A DNA stretch of 64,000 nt from Nitrosovibrio sp. Nv17 (GTDB lineage Bacteria > Pseudomonadota > Gammaproteobacteria > Burkholderiales > Nitrosomonadaceae), in NCBI RefSeq assembly GCF_900119085.1, contig NZ_FPIQ01000005.1:90795-154794 (forward strand), in the 5' to 3' direction. A program made the translations under genes and the position numbers. The notes under the pieces were generated by a model. The model was not told the origin of the DNA and did no database searches. It worked only from the letters and a program-made list of their open reading frames with translations. Position 1 is the first letter of the stretch. The number at the start of each line of letters is the position of its first letter. Below, one piece after another: positions 56,941-64,000 of the stretch.

Positions 56941-58569
56941 CTAGAAACTCATGTTCAGAAAAGCGGTCACGGCATTCTCGCGATAATTGGCCGCAGCCTG
57001 ATTGGAATCCCGTTGAACGTGCCGGAATTCAAGCATGCCCTGCACCATGGGATTCGTGCGCAGATTCCTCGACACGGTCGCCCTGCCGATGATGAAATCA
57101 TCTTCCCGGTCGGTCGAAAGGAAAGCGTAGCGCGTAAAACCGACGTTCAGGCTGGCCTGCGTCAGCGCGGATACCCGATAGCTCCACGTCGCACTGGCTC
57201 CGCTCTGCCGGGTGTTGTTGAGCAACGAGGTATTCACCCCCAGCAGGCCGATGTCGTCCGATTCCGGAGAATATGCCCGGCGCGTCATGTTGAATCCCCT
57301 GAGCATAAACGTGTGCCTCTTTCCGTTTATCCCCATGGAAACCTGCAGGCGCTTTTGCAGGAACAGGCGATTGGTGAGGAAATTGCTCGGATCCAGGAAG
57401 GATCCGCCCCCACCCGGGAACCCCGGACCCAAGCCGGGACTGCCCAGCGACGGTCCCGACCCCATGCCCGGATTCTGGGAACCGATGAGCTGCCCCAGGC
57501 CGCCCAGACCGAAGCCGCCCGCCCCCATGCCCGTCTGCTGGTTGAAGGTGGTGATGTTCTCATCGTAAGTAAGGTTCCAGACCGTCATCCGGGTACGATG
57601 GTTGAGCAGAGCGGAATAGGTGTCGCCGAAGAATCTCTGCCCCGCGTTCAGCATGACGCTGGTGCGCTCGTTCGGCAGCCAGGAAAAACCGACCGTCCAC
57701 GTGGGGCTGGAAGGACTGCCCCGAATCGACAGAAAACTGTTGCGCTCGTAGCCCCCGCTCGCCATCAGGCTGAATTGGGAAGTGACCTTGTACTGTAAAC
57801 TCGCCATGGTACGCTCCAGTTCCACGGTGCGTCCGGTGCGGCTGAAGTTGATCATCTGGTGGTCGTAGTTGACTCCCCAGCCCAATACCTGGAAATCGTC
57901 ACCGCTGTTCAGGCTCGCCTGAAAGGCATGCCGTTCGCTGTTGCGGAGCGCCTGCGCGCTGGACTCGACGATGCCGTAGGTATAGCGCACCTGGCCCGAG
58001 GCAAGTCCTTGGAAACGGTGGCGCAGGTAGGGGCTGACGGTATAGGTGCTGACATTTGCCCTGTTGCCCGTCACATTGACGTTGTCAAGCCCTTGCGGAC
58101 CGAACAGGGAGGCATTCTGCTGCATCATCAATGCAGTTCCGTCGAGAAAGAAAAGGTTCTCGATCAGTTCGGCAGTCCCGCGGGAATTGAGCTGGTGCCT
58201 CATCCGGGACAGGCCGCTCTGATTCGCGTAGATGAGATTGTTCATCATGTAGTCGGTCACGAAGGTGAAACGCCGCCCCACTCCATACACGGACACGCCG
58301 GGATTGATCTGGGTCACGAAATCGGAGCTGTCGGCGCCGTCCGTTCTCAGCCGGATGTTGTCCGAGTAGGTACCTCTTATATTCAGGCGTGGAACGATGC
58401 TCCATCCTCTTTCCGTTCCGCCGCCGCTCGCCGCCCCCCCGAACGCCGGACTCTGTCCGCTCCGCGGATCCTGCTGCCCGTAGGAATGCGCGGATGACAA
58501 CAGCGCGGCCAGAATGGCAAGCCATATGATCGAACACAGGCTGTCGCGATAGCGCCGGTTTTCAGACAC
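56941..58569 (-). CDS. XrtA-associated outer-membrane beta-barrel protein
   Basis: A 542-residue secreted protein: signal peptide (hydrophobic core CSIIWLAILAALLSS, cleavage near residue 31) and then alternating aromatic strands characteristic of an outer-membrane barrel (for example FTFVTDYMMNNLIYA, YLRHRFQGLASGQVRY). It ends with a C-terminal phenylalanine (FLNMSF), the barrel insertion signal. Residues 347-389 are an unusual Gly/Pro-rich stretch between strands (see findings). Likely outer-membrane part of the polysaccharide export path. Confidence 0.88.
   Translation of the reverse strand: MSENRRYRDSLCSIIWLAILAALLSSAHSYGQQDPRSGQSPAFGGAASGGGTERGWSIVPRLNIRGTYSDNIRLRTDGADSSDFVTQINPGVSVYGVGRRFTFVTDYMMNNLIYANQSGLSRMRHQLNSRGTAELIENLFFLDGTALMMQQNASLFGPQGLDNVNVTGNRANVSTYTVSPYLRHRFQGLASGQVRYTYGIVESSAQALRNSERHAFQASLNSGDDFQVLGWGVNYDHQMINFSRTGRTVELERTMASLQYKVTSQFSLMASGGYERNSFLSIRGSPSSPTWTVGFSWLPNERTSVMLNAGQRFFGDTYSALLNHRTRMTVWNLTYDENITTFNQQTGMGAGGFGLGGLGQLIGSQNPGMGSGPSLGSPGLGPGFPGGGGSFLDPSNFLTNRLFLQKRLQVSMGINGKRHTFMLRGFNMTRRAYSPESDDIGLLGVNTSLLNNTRQSGASATWSYRVSALTQASLNVGFTRYAFLSTDREDDFIIGRATVSRNLRTNPMVQGMLEFRHVQRDSNQAAANYRENAVTAFLNMSF
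57403..57531 (-). repeat. Low-complexity Gly/Pro/Met-rich loop within the beta-barrel gene
   Basis: Residues 347-389 consist of GMGAGGFGLGGLGQ, PGMGSGPSLGSPGLGPG and GGGGS type elements, an imperfect short-period repeat. It sits between predicted strands, most likely a long surface or periplasmic loop. Confidence 0.7.
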
Positions 58570-58574
58570 TTTTC

Positions 58575-59476
58575 TCAGGCGCTTTCTGGCTGATGGTAGT
58601 AGTAGCCATAATACTCGCCGCCCGAGAACGATCTGGCCTTGTTGTAGATCAGGTTCACCACGTCACACGATTCGAGTTGCCGCAGCATCTCCTTGACCGC
58701 CTGCTGCGAGGTCTTCTCGGCTTCGACCACCACCACGATCTGTCCCATCTGGCTTGCCAGCACGTGCGCCTCGCTGGTGAGCAGCAACGGGGGGGAATCG
58801 AAGATGACGACACGATCCGCGTAGCGCTGTGCAAGCTCCTTCAGGAGGGTTGCCATGCTCTGGCTGGCCAGAAGTTCGGTGGAATGCGAGTGCCGCGTGC
58901 CCGCCGTGAGCAGCGTCAGTTTCTCGACATCGGTTTTTATCAGCACGTCCGCCAGATCGAGATTGTCCTCGAGCAGGATGTCCATCAGGCCCTTTTCCGT
59001 GCCCAGCCCGAGAATCTTGGGAACCGTGGGACGGGCCACGTCGGCGTCGACCAGCAGCACCCTGCGATCCATCTCCATCGCGATGCTCATCGCCAGATTG
59101 ACCGTGCAGAAACTTTTCCCCTCGCCCGCCAGGGCGCTGGTCACCATGATGAGGTTGCCATTCCTGATCTTGCCTGCCCCCTGGTTGAAGGCATTGGTCA
59201 GCAACGGCCGCTTGATCACGCGGAACTGCTCGGCAACCTGGGTTCTGCCCTGATCCGGCGTGACGATGCCGTACTTGCGCATCTTTTCAAGATTGAGCTT
59301 GATGTACTTCGAGGTGGTAGGCGAAGACGGGGCGCCTTCCGCGGGAGAGTTCCAGTCCGGCGCCTCTTCCTTGGGTGGATTCCGATCGGCGCTTGCCGGC
59401 AAGCCCCCCCAACGCGCGGAACACCGGTTCTGGCCTCCTGCCTGAGCTTCCCGGCCGCTCTCTCGATAATGCTCAC
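58575..59476 (-). pseudogene. XrtA-associated tyrosine autokinase, frameshifted near the N-terminus
   Basis: BY-kinase of the CpsD/CapB type controlling polysaccharide length with its chain-length partner encoded upstream. The kinase body (58575-59402 frame) has Walker A LAGEGKS, Walker A' VLLVDADVARP, Walker B VVIFDSPPLL, and a tyrosine-rich tail GGEYYGYYYHQPESA for autophosphorylation. The expected N-terminus, SIIERAAGKLRQEA, is in another frame starting at a GTG (59476) with GGAG upstream. The two frames meet at seven G on the coding strand (59404-59410); one more G would join them into 300 residues. As given, only a shorter protein from the TTG at 59402 could be made. A sequencing error, a slippage-prone switch or real decay are all possible. 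Confidence 0.8.
59404..59410 (-). other. Seven-base homopolymer at the kinase frameshift
   Basis: C7 on the plus strand (G7 in the mRNA) lies exactly where the kinase N-terminal reading frame must change. Homopolymers of this length are prone to both polymerase slippage and sequencing miscounts. Confidence 0.85.
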
Positions 59477-59739
59477 GTCATCTCCAATGAGTTGGGTTGG
59501 AATCCATCGATATCCGCTCCCTCTGCCGTCCTTGCGGATATCCTGCAGAAACGGGGCGGGACGGCGAAACACGGAGCCGAACCGATATCCACACACATGA
59601 GAAAGGGACGGTCCTCTACAGACCCGGGATCACCGGCGCAACCACGGAAACCTGTAGATCCTGCCCCATCGGGAGTCCGATCCCCGGCCATGGCGCCTGC
59701 CCATCTTCCCGCCATGGTCGATCATGCCCGGGATCCCAG
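59477..59739. other. 263-bp gap between chain-length and kinase genes
   Basis: Adjacent genes in this operon otherwise overlap or are mostly separated by a few bases to 160 bases, so this gap stands out. It contains a minus-strand open frame of 80 codons (59473-59715) whose stop overlaps the kinase GTG as GTGA, but its sequence shows no recognisable domain and no good ribosome site. I see no terminator or promoter I would defend. Confidence 0.4.
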
Positions 59740-61272
59740 TCAAACCATCTTTGTCATCAAGGTACCATACAGACCCAGCAGGGACAGCAAGGACAGGCCG
59801 AACGCATACAGCCGCTTCCTGCTCTTTGCCTTTTCCTGATCGGTCCAGATCATGGGAACCGACCCCAGGATCGGCCTGCCGGTTATTTCGCGCAGGCTCA
59901 CCTGGCTGTGAAACGTGGGCCGGACCTGGCTGATGACGAAGGCAAGCCCGATTCCGGCCAGCAAGGACCCCGCAAACACGAGAGAGAAGAACTTGCTGCG
60001 ATCCGGCCCCACCGGCCGGTCGGAGACGGTCGGCGGATCGATGATCCTGAACGACATCAGATCCGTCACGGAGCCCAGTTCGCCGGATATCTTCGCCGAC
60101 TCGCGGCGCTCCAGAAGCTTCTCGTAGTTGGCCTTGTTCACCTGGTAGTCGCGATTCAACTGGGCAAGTTCCGCCTCCACCTGCGGCACGGCATTGCTCA
60201 ATGACTGGAGGCGATTATAACGCGCTGTGTACTCTTCCACACGGGCTTTCATCGAAGCCACGTCGGCTTCCGCCTCGGCCAGGGCCACATTGAGTTGCTG
60301 CAGCATCGGGCTGTAGTTCTTGCCGGGATCCGAGACATTGCGCACCATGAGCTTGGCTTCCTCCTTCTTGCGCTCTTCCAGCTGCGCGATCAGCCGCTTC
60401 GTGGAAATGATATCGGGATGCAGTTCCGTGAAATTCAGCCTGAGCGTATCCAGGTTCTTGTTCAGCTCGCTGATCCGGGAGTCGATCTCGACATTGACGA
60501 TGGCGGGGGAAATCGCCTCGCCCTGATCCACCATCATGACAGGCTCATCCCCGGTGATCTGTCTCCTGATCGCGTCCCGGGCGTGTTCCGCCTCCCGCAG
60601 GTCGAGCCGTGTCTTGTTGAGATCCTCGCTCGCAGCCGCCAATTGCGAATAGTAGTCTCCTCCCTGCTGGGGCATCAACCCGATGTTCTTCTGCTTGAAT
60701 TCCTTGAGCCTGTTTTCCCCCTCAACCAGTTTTTCCTCGTAGCTCTGGATCTGTTCGTCGATGAAACGCAGCGCCGCGACGGAATCCTGGCGCTTGTCCC
60801 CCAGTCCCCCTTCCACGAAGATCGTCAGCAGGGATTGCACGATGTCCTTGGCGAGCTTCGGATTCTGGTTGTTGTAGTGGATCGTGAAAAGATTGTCGCG
60901 GCCGGTGGTTCCCAGCTTGATCTTCTCCATCAGTTCCTTGACCCGCCTCTCGTAATCCTTCGGATCCTGAATGCCCAGGTCCAGGTCCACCATGCGGATG
61001 ACCCGCTCCACGTTGGGCCGGCTGATCAGCGTCCGGCTCATGATGGAAACCTGCTGCTGCAGATCGGGAGAAATCGTCATGCCCGCCATGAGAGGCTTGA
61101 GCACATTCTGTGTATCCACGTAGATCCGGGCCGACGCCTGGTAGTCGTCGGGCAGCTTGTAGACGATGATCCAGCCGGTGATGGCGATGAGCCAGGCGGC
61201 GGCAACGGAAGCCCAGCGGTATTTCCATATCCCTTTCAGGTAGATCAGCAGTTGGGTAGTCAAATCTTCCAT
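59740..61272 (-). CDS. XrtA-associated chain-length determinant (Wzz/GNVR type)
   Basis: A 510-residue inner-membrane co-polymerase. A first transmembrane helix (about 22-38) follows the family N-terminus EDLTTQLLIYLKGIWKYRW, then a long periplasmic coiled coil (about 150-400) and a proline-rich segment (DPPTVSDRPVGPDRSK) before the second helix near 430-450; a short hydrophobic segment ends the protein. No kinase domain is fused; the partner kinase is the next gene. The start is the ATG at 61272 with AGGGA upstream. Confidence 0.92.
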   Translation of the reverse strand: MEDLTTQLLIYLKGIWKYRWASVAAAWLIAITGWIIVYKLPDDYQASARIYVDTQNVLKPLMAGMTISPDLQQQVSIMSRTLISRPNVERVIRMVDLDLGIQDPKDYERRVKELMEKIKLGTTGRDNLFTIHYNNQNPKLAKDIVQSLLTIFVEGGLGDKRQDSVAALRFIDEQIQSYEEKLVEGENRLKEFKQKNIGLMPQQGGDYYSQLAAASEDLNKTRLDLREAEHARDAIRRQITGDEPVMMVDQGEAISPAIVNVEIDSRISELNKNLDTLRLNFTELHPDIISTKRLIAQLEERKKEEAKLMVRNVSDPGKNYSPMLQQLNVALAEAEADVASMKARVEEYTARYNRLQSLSNAVPQVEAELAQLNRDYQVNKANYEKLLERRESAKISGELGSVTDLMSFRIIDPPTVSDRPVGPDRSKFFSLVFAGSLLAGIGLAFVISQVRPTFHSQVSLREITGRPILGSVPMIWTDQEKAKSRKRLYAFGLSLLSLLGLYGTLMTKMV

Positions 61273-61428
61273 GCTTACAGATCCCTGATGAAATGGTGGC
61301 CGAATTTCCTGAGGGAAGCCGTTTCCCGGGACCTGTCCGCCTGCGTAGCGCGAGGCAGGGCCCATGCGCCCCTGTCGATCGTCATACCCTGCGCTGCCAT
61401 GAGAAACACGCCTCCCATCCCGGCCGAA

Positions 61429-62055
61429 TCAGAAAAAGCTCTCGGGTATCACCAGCACATCGCCCTGGCGCACGGGAACGTTCGCCGAGATGTCGCCATC
61501 GCGGATCAGGTCATCCAGCCTGACGCTGAACTGCTGCTGTTTCCCGTCCACGTTGCGAATGATCCGGGCCTTGTTGCCGGCGGCGAAATCCGTGATGCCG
61601 CCTACCGCGATCAACACGTCCATCAGCGTCATCTCCTCGCGGTAGGGCAGCGCCTGGGGTCTGGCCGCCTCGCCGATGACGCGCACCTGCTCGGAGTACG
61701 GCCCGACGAACTGGGTCACCACCACCGTCACGACGGGCTGCTGGATATATCTGGACAATGCTTCCTCGATGTCACGCGCCAGTTGCGTGGAAGTCTTGCC
61801 GCTGGCGGGAAGATCCTCGACCAGAGGCGTGGTGATCTTTCCATCGGGACGCACCGGTACCGACATCGAAACTTCCGGATTGCGCCAGACGATGATATCC
61901 ACGCTGTCGCCCGGCCCGATCAGGTAGTCATGCGCGACATGCCTTTCGTCGGGAGAAAGCGGGGGATAGGATGTGCATCCGCCAGACATCAGTATTGGAA
62001 ACGCGATGGCGAGGCAGGCCAGCCATTTCCTGGTGCCGGGATGGAAAGTGTTCAC
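61429..62055 (-). CDS. XrtA-associated polysaccharide export lipoprotein (Wza-like)
   Basis: A 208-residue outer-membrane export protein: signal peptide ending in lipobox MSGGC with Cys27, a Poly_export domain (YLIGPGDSVDIIVWRNPEVS) and a SLBB-type domain (VRVIGEAARPQALPYREEMT). It is the short, locus-specific form without the extra domains of Wza. The GTG start has AGGAA seven bases upstream. It is the first gene of the eleven-gene XrtA operon. Confidence 0.93.
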   Translation of the reverse strand: MNTFHPGTRKWLACLAIAFPILMSGGCTSYPPLSPDERHVAHDYLIGPGDSVDIIVWRNPEVSMSVPVRPDGKITTPLVEDLPASGKTSTQLARDIEEALSRYIQQPVVTVVVTQFVGPYSEQVRVIGEAARPQALPYREEMTLMDVLIAVGGITDFAAGNKARIIRNVDGKQQQFSVRLDDLIRDGDISANVPVRQGDVLVIPESFF

Positions 62056-62514
62056 TGGATTTCCTTTCTGTGTTTATTGAAGAGGGGCCGGGTCTGGGGG
62101 GCAGAGAGCGACCGTGAATACGGCAGCCGACATCTGCGCAGCCTAGGGCGACTGGATTGGGAATAATACCGTATGTCACGGAATCCAAGTATTTTTATTA
62201 TAACAATGTACACCATGAACAGCATTTATACACCCACCCCTTCCTGGAACTGGAAAGATTATCCGCCCGGAGAGCGCCATCTCCTGTGGGAATTCTCACT
62301 CCCACGAACTCTTCTCCATGGTACGGCGGCATCGTAGCAACTTCGGCAACGCAAGCAAATAGGACTTTGGTACGATAGGGTTCCTGGCCATCGGCCCCCG
62401 GTCATCGCATCCACGGTAGCGCCCTCCTCCAACCCACCACGCTCCAGGATACCCTTGTTGCATATTCCTCCCCGCGATATTCCAGCCGCCGCACCTTGCC
62501 CTTGCCGATCGGGC
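62056..62514. promoter_or_regulatory. Divergent control region between the XrtA operon and tsaE
   Basis: 459 bp without a convincing gene. The part near 62165-62235 is AT-rich and holds the extended -10 element listed separately. I looked for a sigma54 GG-N10-GC pair, since some exosortase systems are RpoN-controlled, and found none on the minus strand. No attenuator or riboswitch is apparent. Confidence 0.45.
62197..62205 (-). promoter_or_regulatory. Extended -10 promoter candidate for the XrtA operon
   Basis: On the minus strand TGT precedes a perfect TATAAT (62197-62202), giving an extended -10 element, with only a weak -35 (ATGCTG at 62220-62225). The leader would be about 135 bases before the GTG of the export gene. 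Confidence 0.4.
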
Positions 62515-62991
62515 ATGCTGGAGGGAGAAGCCGCGACGCTGGCGCTCGGCGCGGAGCTCGCATCCCTGCTGCATGCCGGCCTCGTCGTCTTCCTGGAAGG
62601 CGACCTGGGTGCGGGCAAAACCACGTTGGCAAGAGGGATTCTACAAGGCCTGGGCTACGAAGGCAAAGTGAAAAGTCCCACCTATAATCTGGTTGAAGTT
62701 TATGAAATTTCTAGGTTATACTTCTATCACTTTGATTTCTATCGATTCGATAATCCTGAAGAATGGGAGGAAGCAGGGTTTCGTGAATACTTCAACGGGG
62801 AATCGGTCTGCCTGGTCGAATGGCCCGAAAAAGCAGGCGCATCGCTGCCGGCAGCCGACCTGCGGGTCCGCCTCGGCGTCGCCGGAACGAACCACCGCCA
62901 CGTCGAGGTCCAGGCCCCCACGGAGGCGGGAGCGCGGTGCCTGAAGCGATGGCAGGCCCGCGGCAGCCTGCTGGCGCCTCCCGCGCCATAG
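62515..62991 (+). CDS. tsaE: tRNA threonylcarbamoyladenosine biosynthesis ATPase TsaE
   Basis: A 158-residue P-loop protein that works with TsaB and TsaD to make t6A in tRNAs. It starts LEGEAATLALGAELASLL with Walker A GDLGAGKTT and continues SPTYNLVEVYE and HFDFYRFDNPEEWEEAG, all family motifs. A stretch of about 110 bases near the middle (62671-62790) is strikingly AT-rich compared with the rest (see findings). The ATG at 62515 is chosen from family alignment; a TTG at 62455 would add 20 residues. Confidence 0.93.
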   Translation: MLEGEAATLALGAELASLLHAGLVVFLEGDLGAGKTTLARGILQGLGYEGKVKSPTYNLVEVYEISRLYFYHFDFYRFDNPEEWEEAGFREYFNGESVCLVEWPEKAGASLPAADLRVRLGVAGTNHRHVEVQAPTEAGARCLKRWQARGSLLAPPAP

Positions 62992-64000
62992 AGTCCCTTT
63001 GCCCTTCATCTCCATTCTTGCGTTTCGCCTTTTCCCTGTCGCTGGCCATGCTCCTGCTGTCCGGCCTTGGCAATCCCGCCCTGGCGGATACCCGCGTCAA
63101 CGCAGCCCGGGTATGGCCGGCGCCCGAGTACACGCGCCTTACCCTCGAATCCGCCGCGCCCATCCGCTATTCCCTGAGCACCATCGGGAACCCCGACCGC
63201 GTCGTCCTCGACCTGGAGGGCGTCGAGCACGGCGCCGAACTGGAGAGTATGCCAGCCCGGATTCACCCGGACGACCCGTACATAAGAGCCCTGCGCATCG
63301 GCCGCTTCAAGCCGACGGTGCTGCGCCTGGTGCTGGACCTCAAGACCGAGGTGCAGCCGCAGGCATTCGTCCTCAAGCCGGTGGGCGACTACGGCTACCG
63401 CCTGGTGCTGGATGTCTACCCCCTCGTCCCGCCGGACCCGCTCATGGCGCTCCTGGACGAGCATGGCCGCGGCACGGCAACGCCATCGCAGCCGGATCCC
63501 GGCGCGGGCAGCGGCAGCGCGCAGCCCCTCGGCAAGACGGCCGCGACCTCCACGGTGGCCCGCAAGGAGCGGCCCGAAGTCGCGCGGCTCATCACAATCG
63601 CCATCGATCCCGGCCACGGCGGCGAGGATCCCGGCGCCGTCAGCCGCGGCGGAACCCATGAAAAGGACATCACCCTGGCGATCGCCCGCAAGCTCAAGGC
63701 CAAGATCGACCGGGAGCCCAACATGCGCGCCGCCCTGACGCGCGAGGGCGACTACTTCATATCGCTGCCGATGCGCCTGGAGAAGGCGCGCCAGGTGCAC
63801 GCCGACCTCTTCGTCTCGGTGCATGCGGACGCCTTCATCAAGCCCCACGCGCGCGGCTCTTCCGTGTTCGCCCTATCGGAAAGCGGCGCCACGTCCGCGG
63901 CGGCACGCTGGCTGGCGAAGAAGGAAAACGAGGCAGACCTGATCGGCGGGGTCAACCTGGACGTCAAGGATCTCTACCTCAAGCGCACCCTCTTGGACCT
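62949..64000 (+). CDS. amiC: N-acetylmuramoyl-L-alanine amidase AmiC type, partial at right edge
   Basis: Periplasmic murein amidase that splits daughter cells. The open frame continues to the window edge without a stop, so the C-terminus is missing. An N-terminal signal with core FSLSLAMLLLSGLGNPALA ends before DTRVNAA, followed by the AMIN domain (VNAARVWPAPEYTRLTLES) that localises it to the septum. The Amidase_3 domain holds the zinc ligands in AIDPGHGGEDPGA (His), HEKDITLAIA (Glu) and FVSVHADAF (His). The start is uncertain: ATG 62949 overlaps tsaE, TTG 63018 gives a typical signal length, ATG 63048 is shorter. The tsaE-amiC order is common in betaproteobacteria. Confidence 0.9.
   Translation, partial: MAGPRQPAGASRAIESLCPSSPFLRFAFSLSLAMLLLSGLGNPALADTRVNAARVWPAPEYTRLTLESAAPIRYSLSTIGNPDRVVLDLEGVEHGAELESMPARIHPDDPYIRALRIGRFKPTVLRLVLDLKTEVQPQAFVLKPVGDYGYRLVLDVYPLVPPDPLMALLDEHGRGTATPSQPDPGAGSGSAQPLGKTAATSTVARKERPEVARLITIAIDPGHGGEDPGAVSRGGTHEKDITLAIARKLKAKIDREPNMRAALTREGDYFISLPMRLEKARQVHADLFVSVHADAFIKPHARGSSVFALSESGATSAAARWLAKKENEADLIGGVNLDVKDLYLKRTLLD

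Noticed and set aside
59473-59715. An 80-codon minus-strand frame ending at the kinase GTG
   Set aside because: The stop-start overlap is suggestive, but there is no good ribosome site, no recognisable motif and an unusual composition; I describe it only within the gap entry.
62056-62260. Possible sigma54 promoter for the XrtA operon
   Set aside because: No GG-N10-GC pair with the usual flanking bases was found on the minus strand; the extended -10 is the better candidate.

Overview
The window is a chromosomal stretch of about 61% GC (by eye) from a Gram-negative bacterium, most likely a betaproteobacterium of the Nitrosomonadales/Rhodocyclales type. Four things point there: a complete mraZ-to-ftsZ division and murein cluster followed by dciA, an M23 peptidase and secA; the relA-comEC-DUF2062-lolDC block; a PyrB with a catalytically dead PyrC' partner; and a complete XrtA (exosortase A) polysaccharide locus. 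I saw no tRNA, rRNA, insertion sequence, phage gene or CRISPR array.

Layout. 1-5.4 kb: tail of a lysine/alanine-rich protein, a small acidic protein, fumC, a patatin-like phospholipase, a TerC-type membrane protein, a universal stress protein and a type IV pilin-like protein. 5.4-6.3 kb: a Cys-rich membrane-anchored protein behind a strong sigma70-type promoter and a His-rich periplasmic peptide. 6.5-12.4 kb: a tightly packed yqgE-ruvX-pyrR-pyrB-pyrX run followed by prlC. 12.4-13.1 kb: a cytochrome P460-type lipoprotein. 13.2-18.3 kb: secA, an M23 peptidase with a clear intrinsic terminator, dciA, and a lipoprotein that resembles an archaemetzincin without its zinc site. 18.4-36.2 kb (minus strand): the dcw cluster mraZ-rsmH-ftsL-ftsI-murE-murF-mraY-murD-ftsW-murG-murC-murB-ddl-ftsQ-ftsA-ftsZ, headed by MraZ-type boxes. 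lpxC, which usually follows ftsZ in relatives, is absent. 36.6-44 kb: relA and comEC (minus), a DUF2062 protein (plus), lolD and lolC (minus).

44.1-62.1 kb is the XrtA locus. A minus-strand run of eleven genes, with a 263-bp gap before the kinase gene, starts with a Wza-like export lipoprotein. It continues with a chain-length determinant, tyrosine autokinase, outer-membrane beta-barrel, ExeA-like ATPase, polysaccharide deacetylase, FemAB-like transferase, glycosyltransferase, XrtA fused to EpsI, a second glycosyltransferase and an asparagine-synthase-like amidotransferase. A plus-strand pair, a parallel beta-helix protein and a double-length VanZ-type membrane protein, faces it tail to tail. 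Together these genes would make and export an exopolysaccharide and process PEP-CTERM proteins, though no PEP-CTERM substrate is encoded in the window. The tyrosine kinase is split by a one-base frameshift at a run of seven C, the most notable anomaly here. The window ends with tsaE and the start of an AmiC-type amidase gene cut by the right edge.
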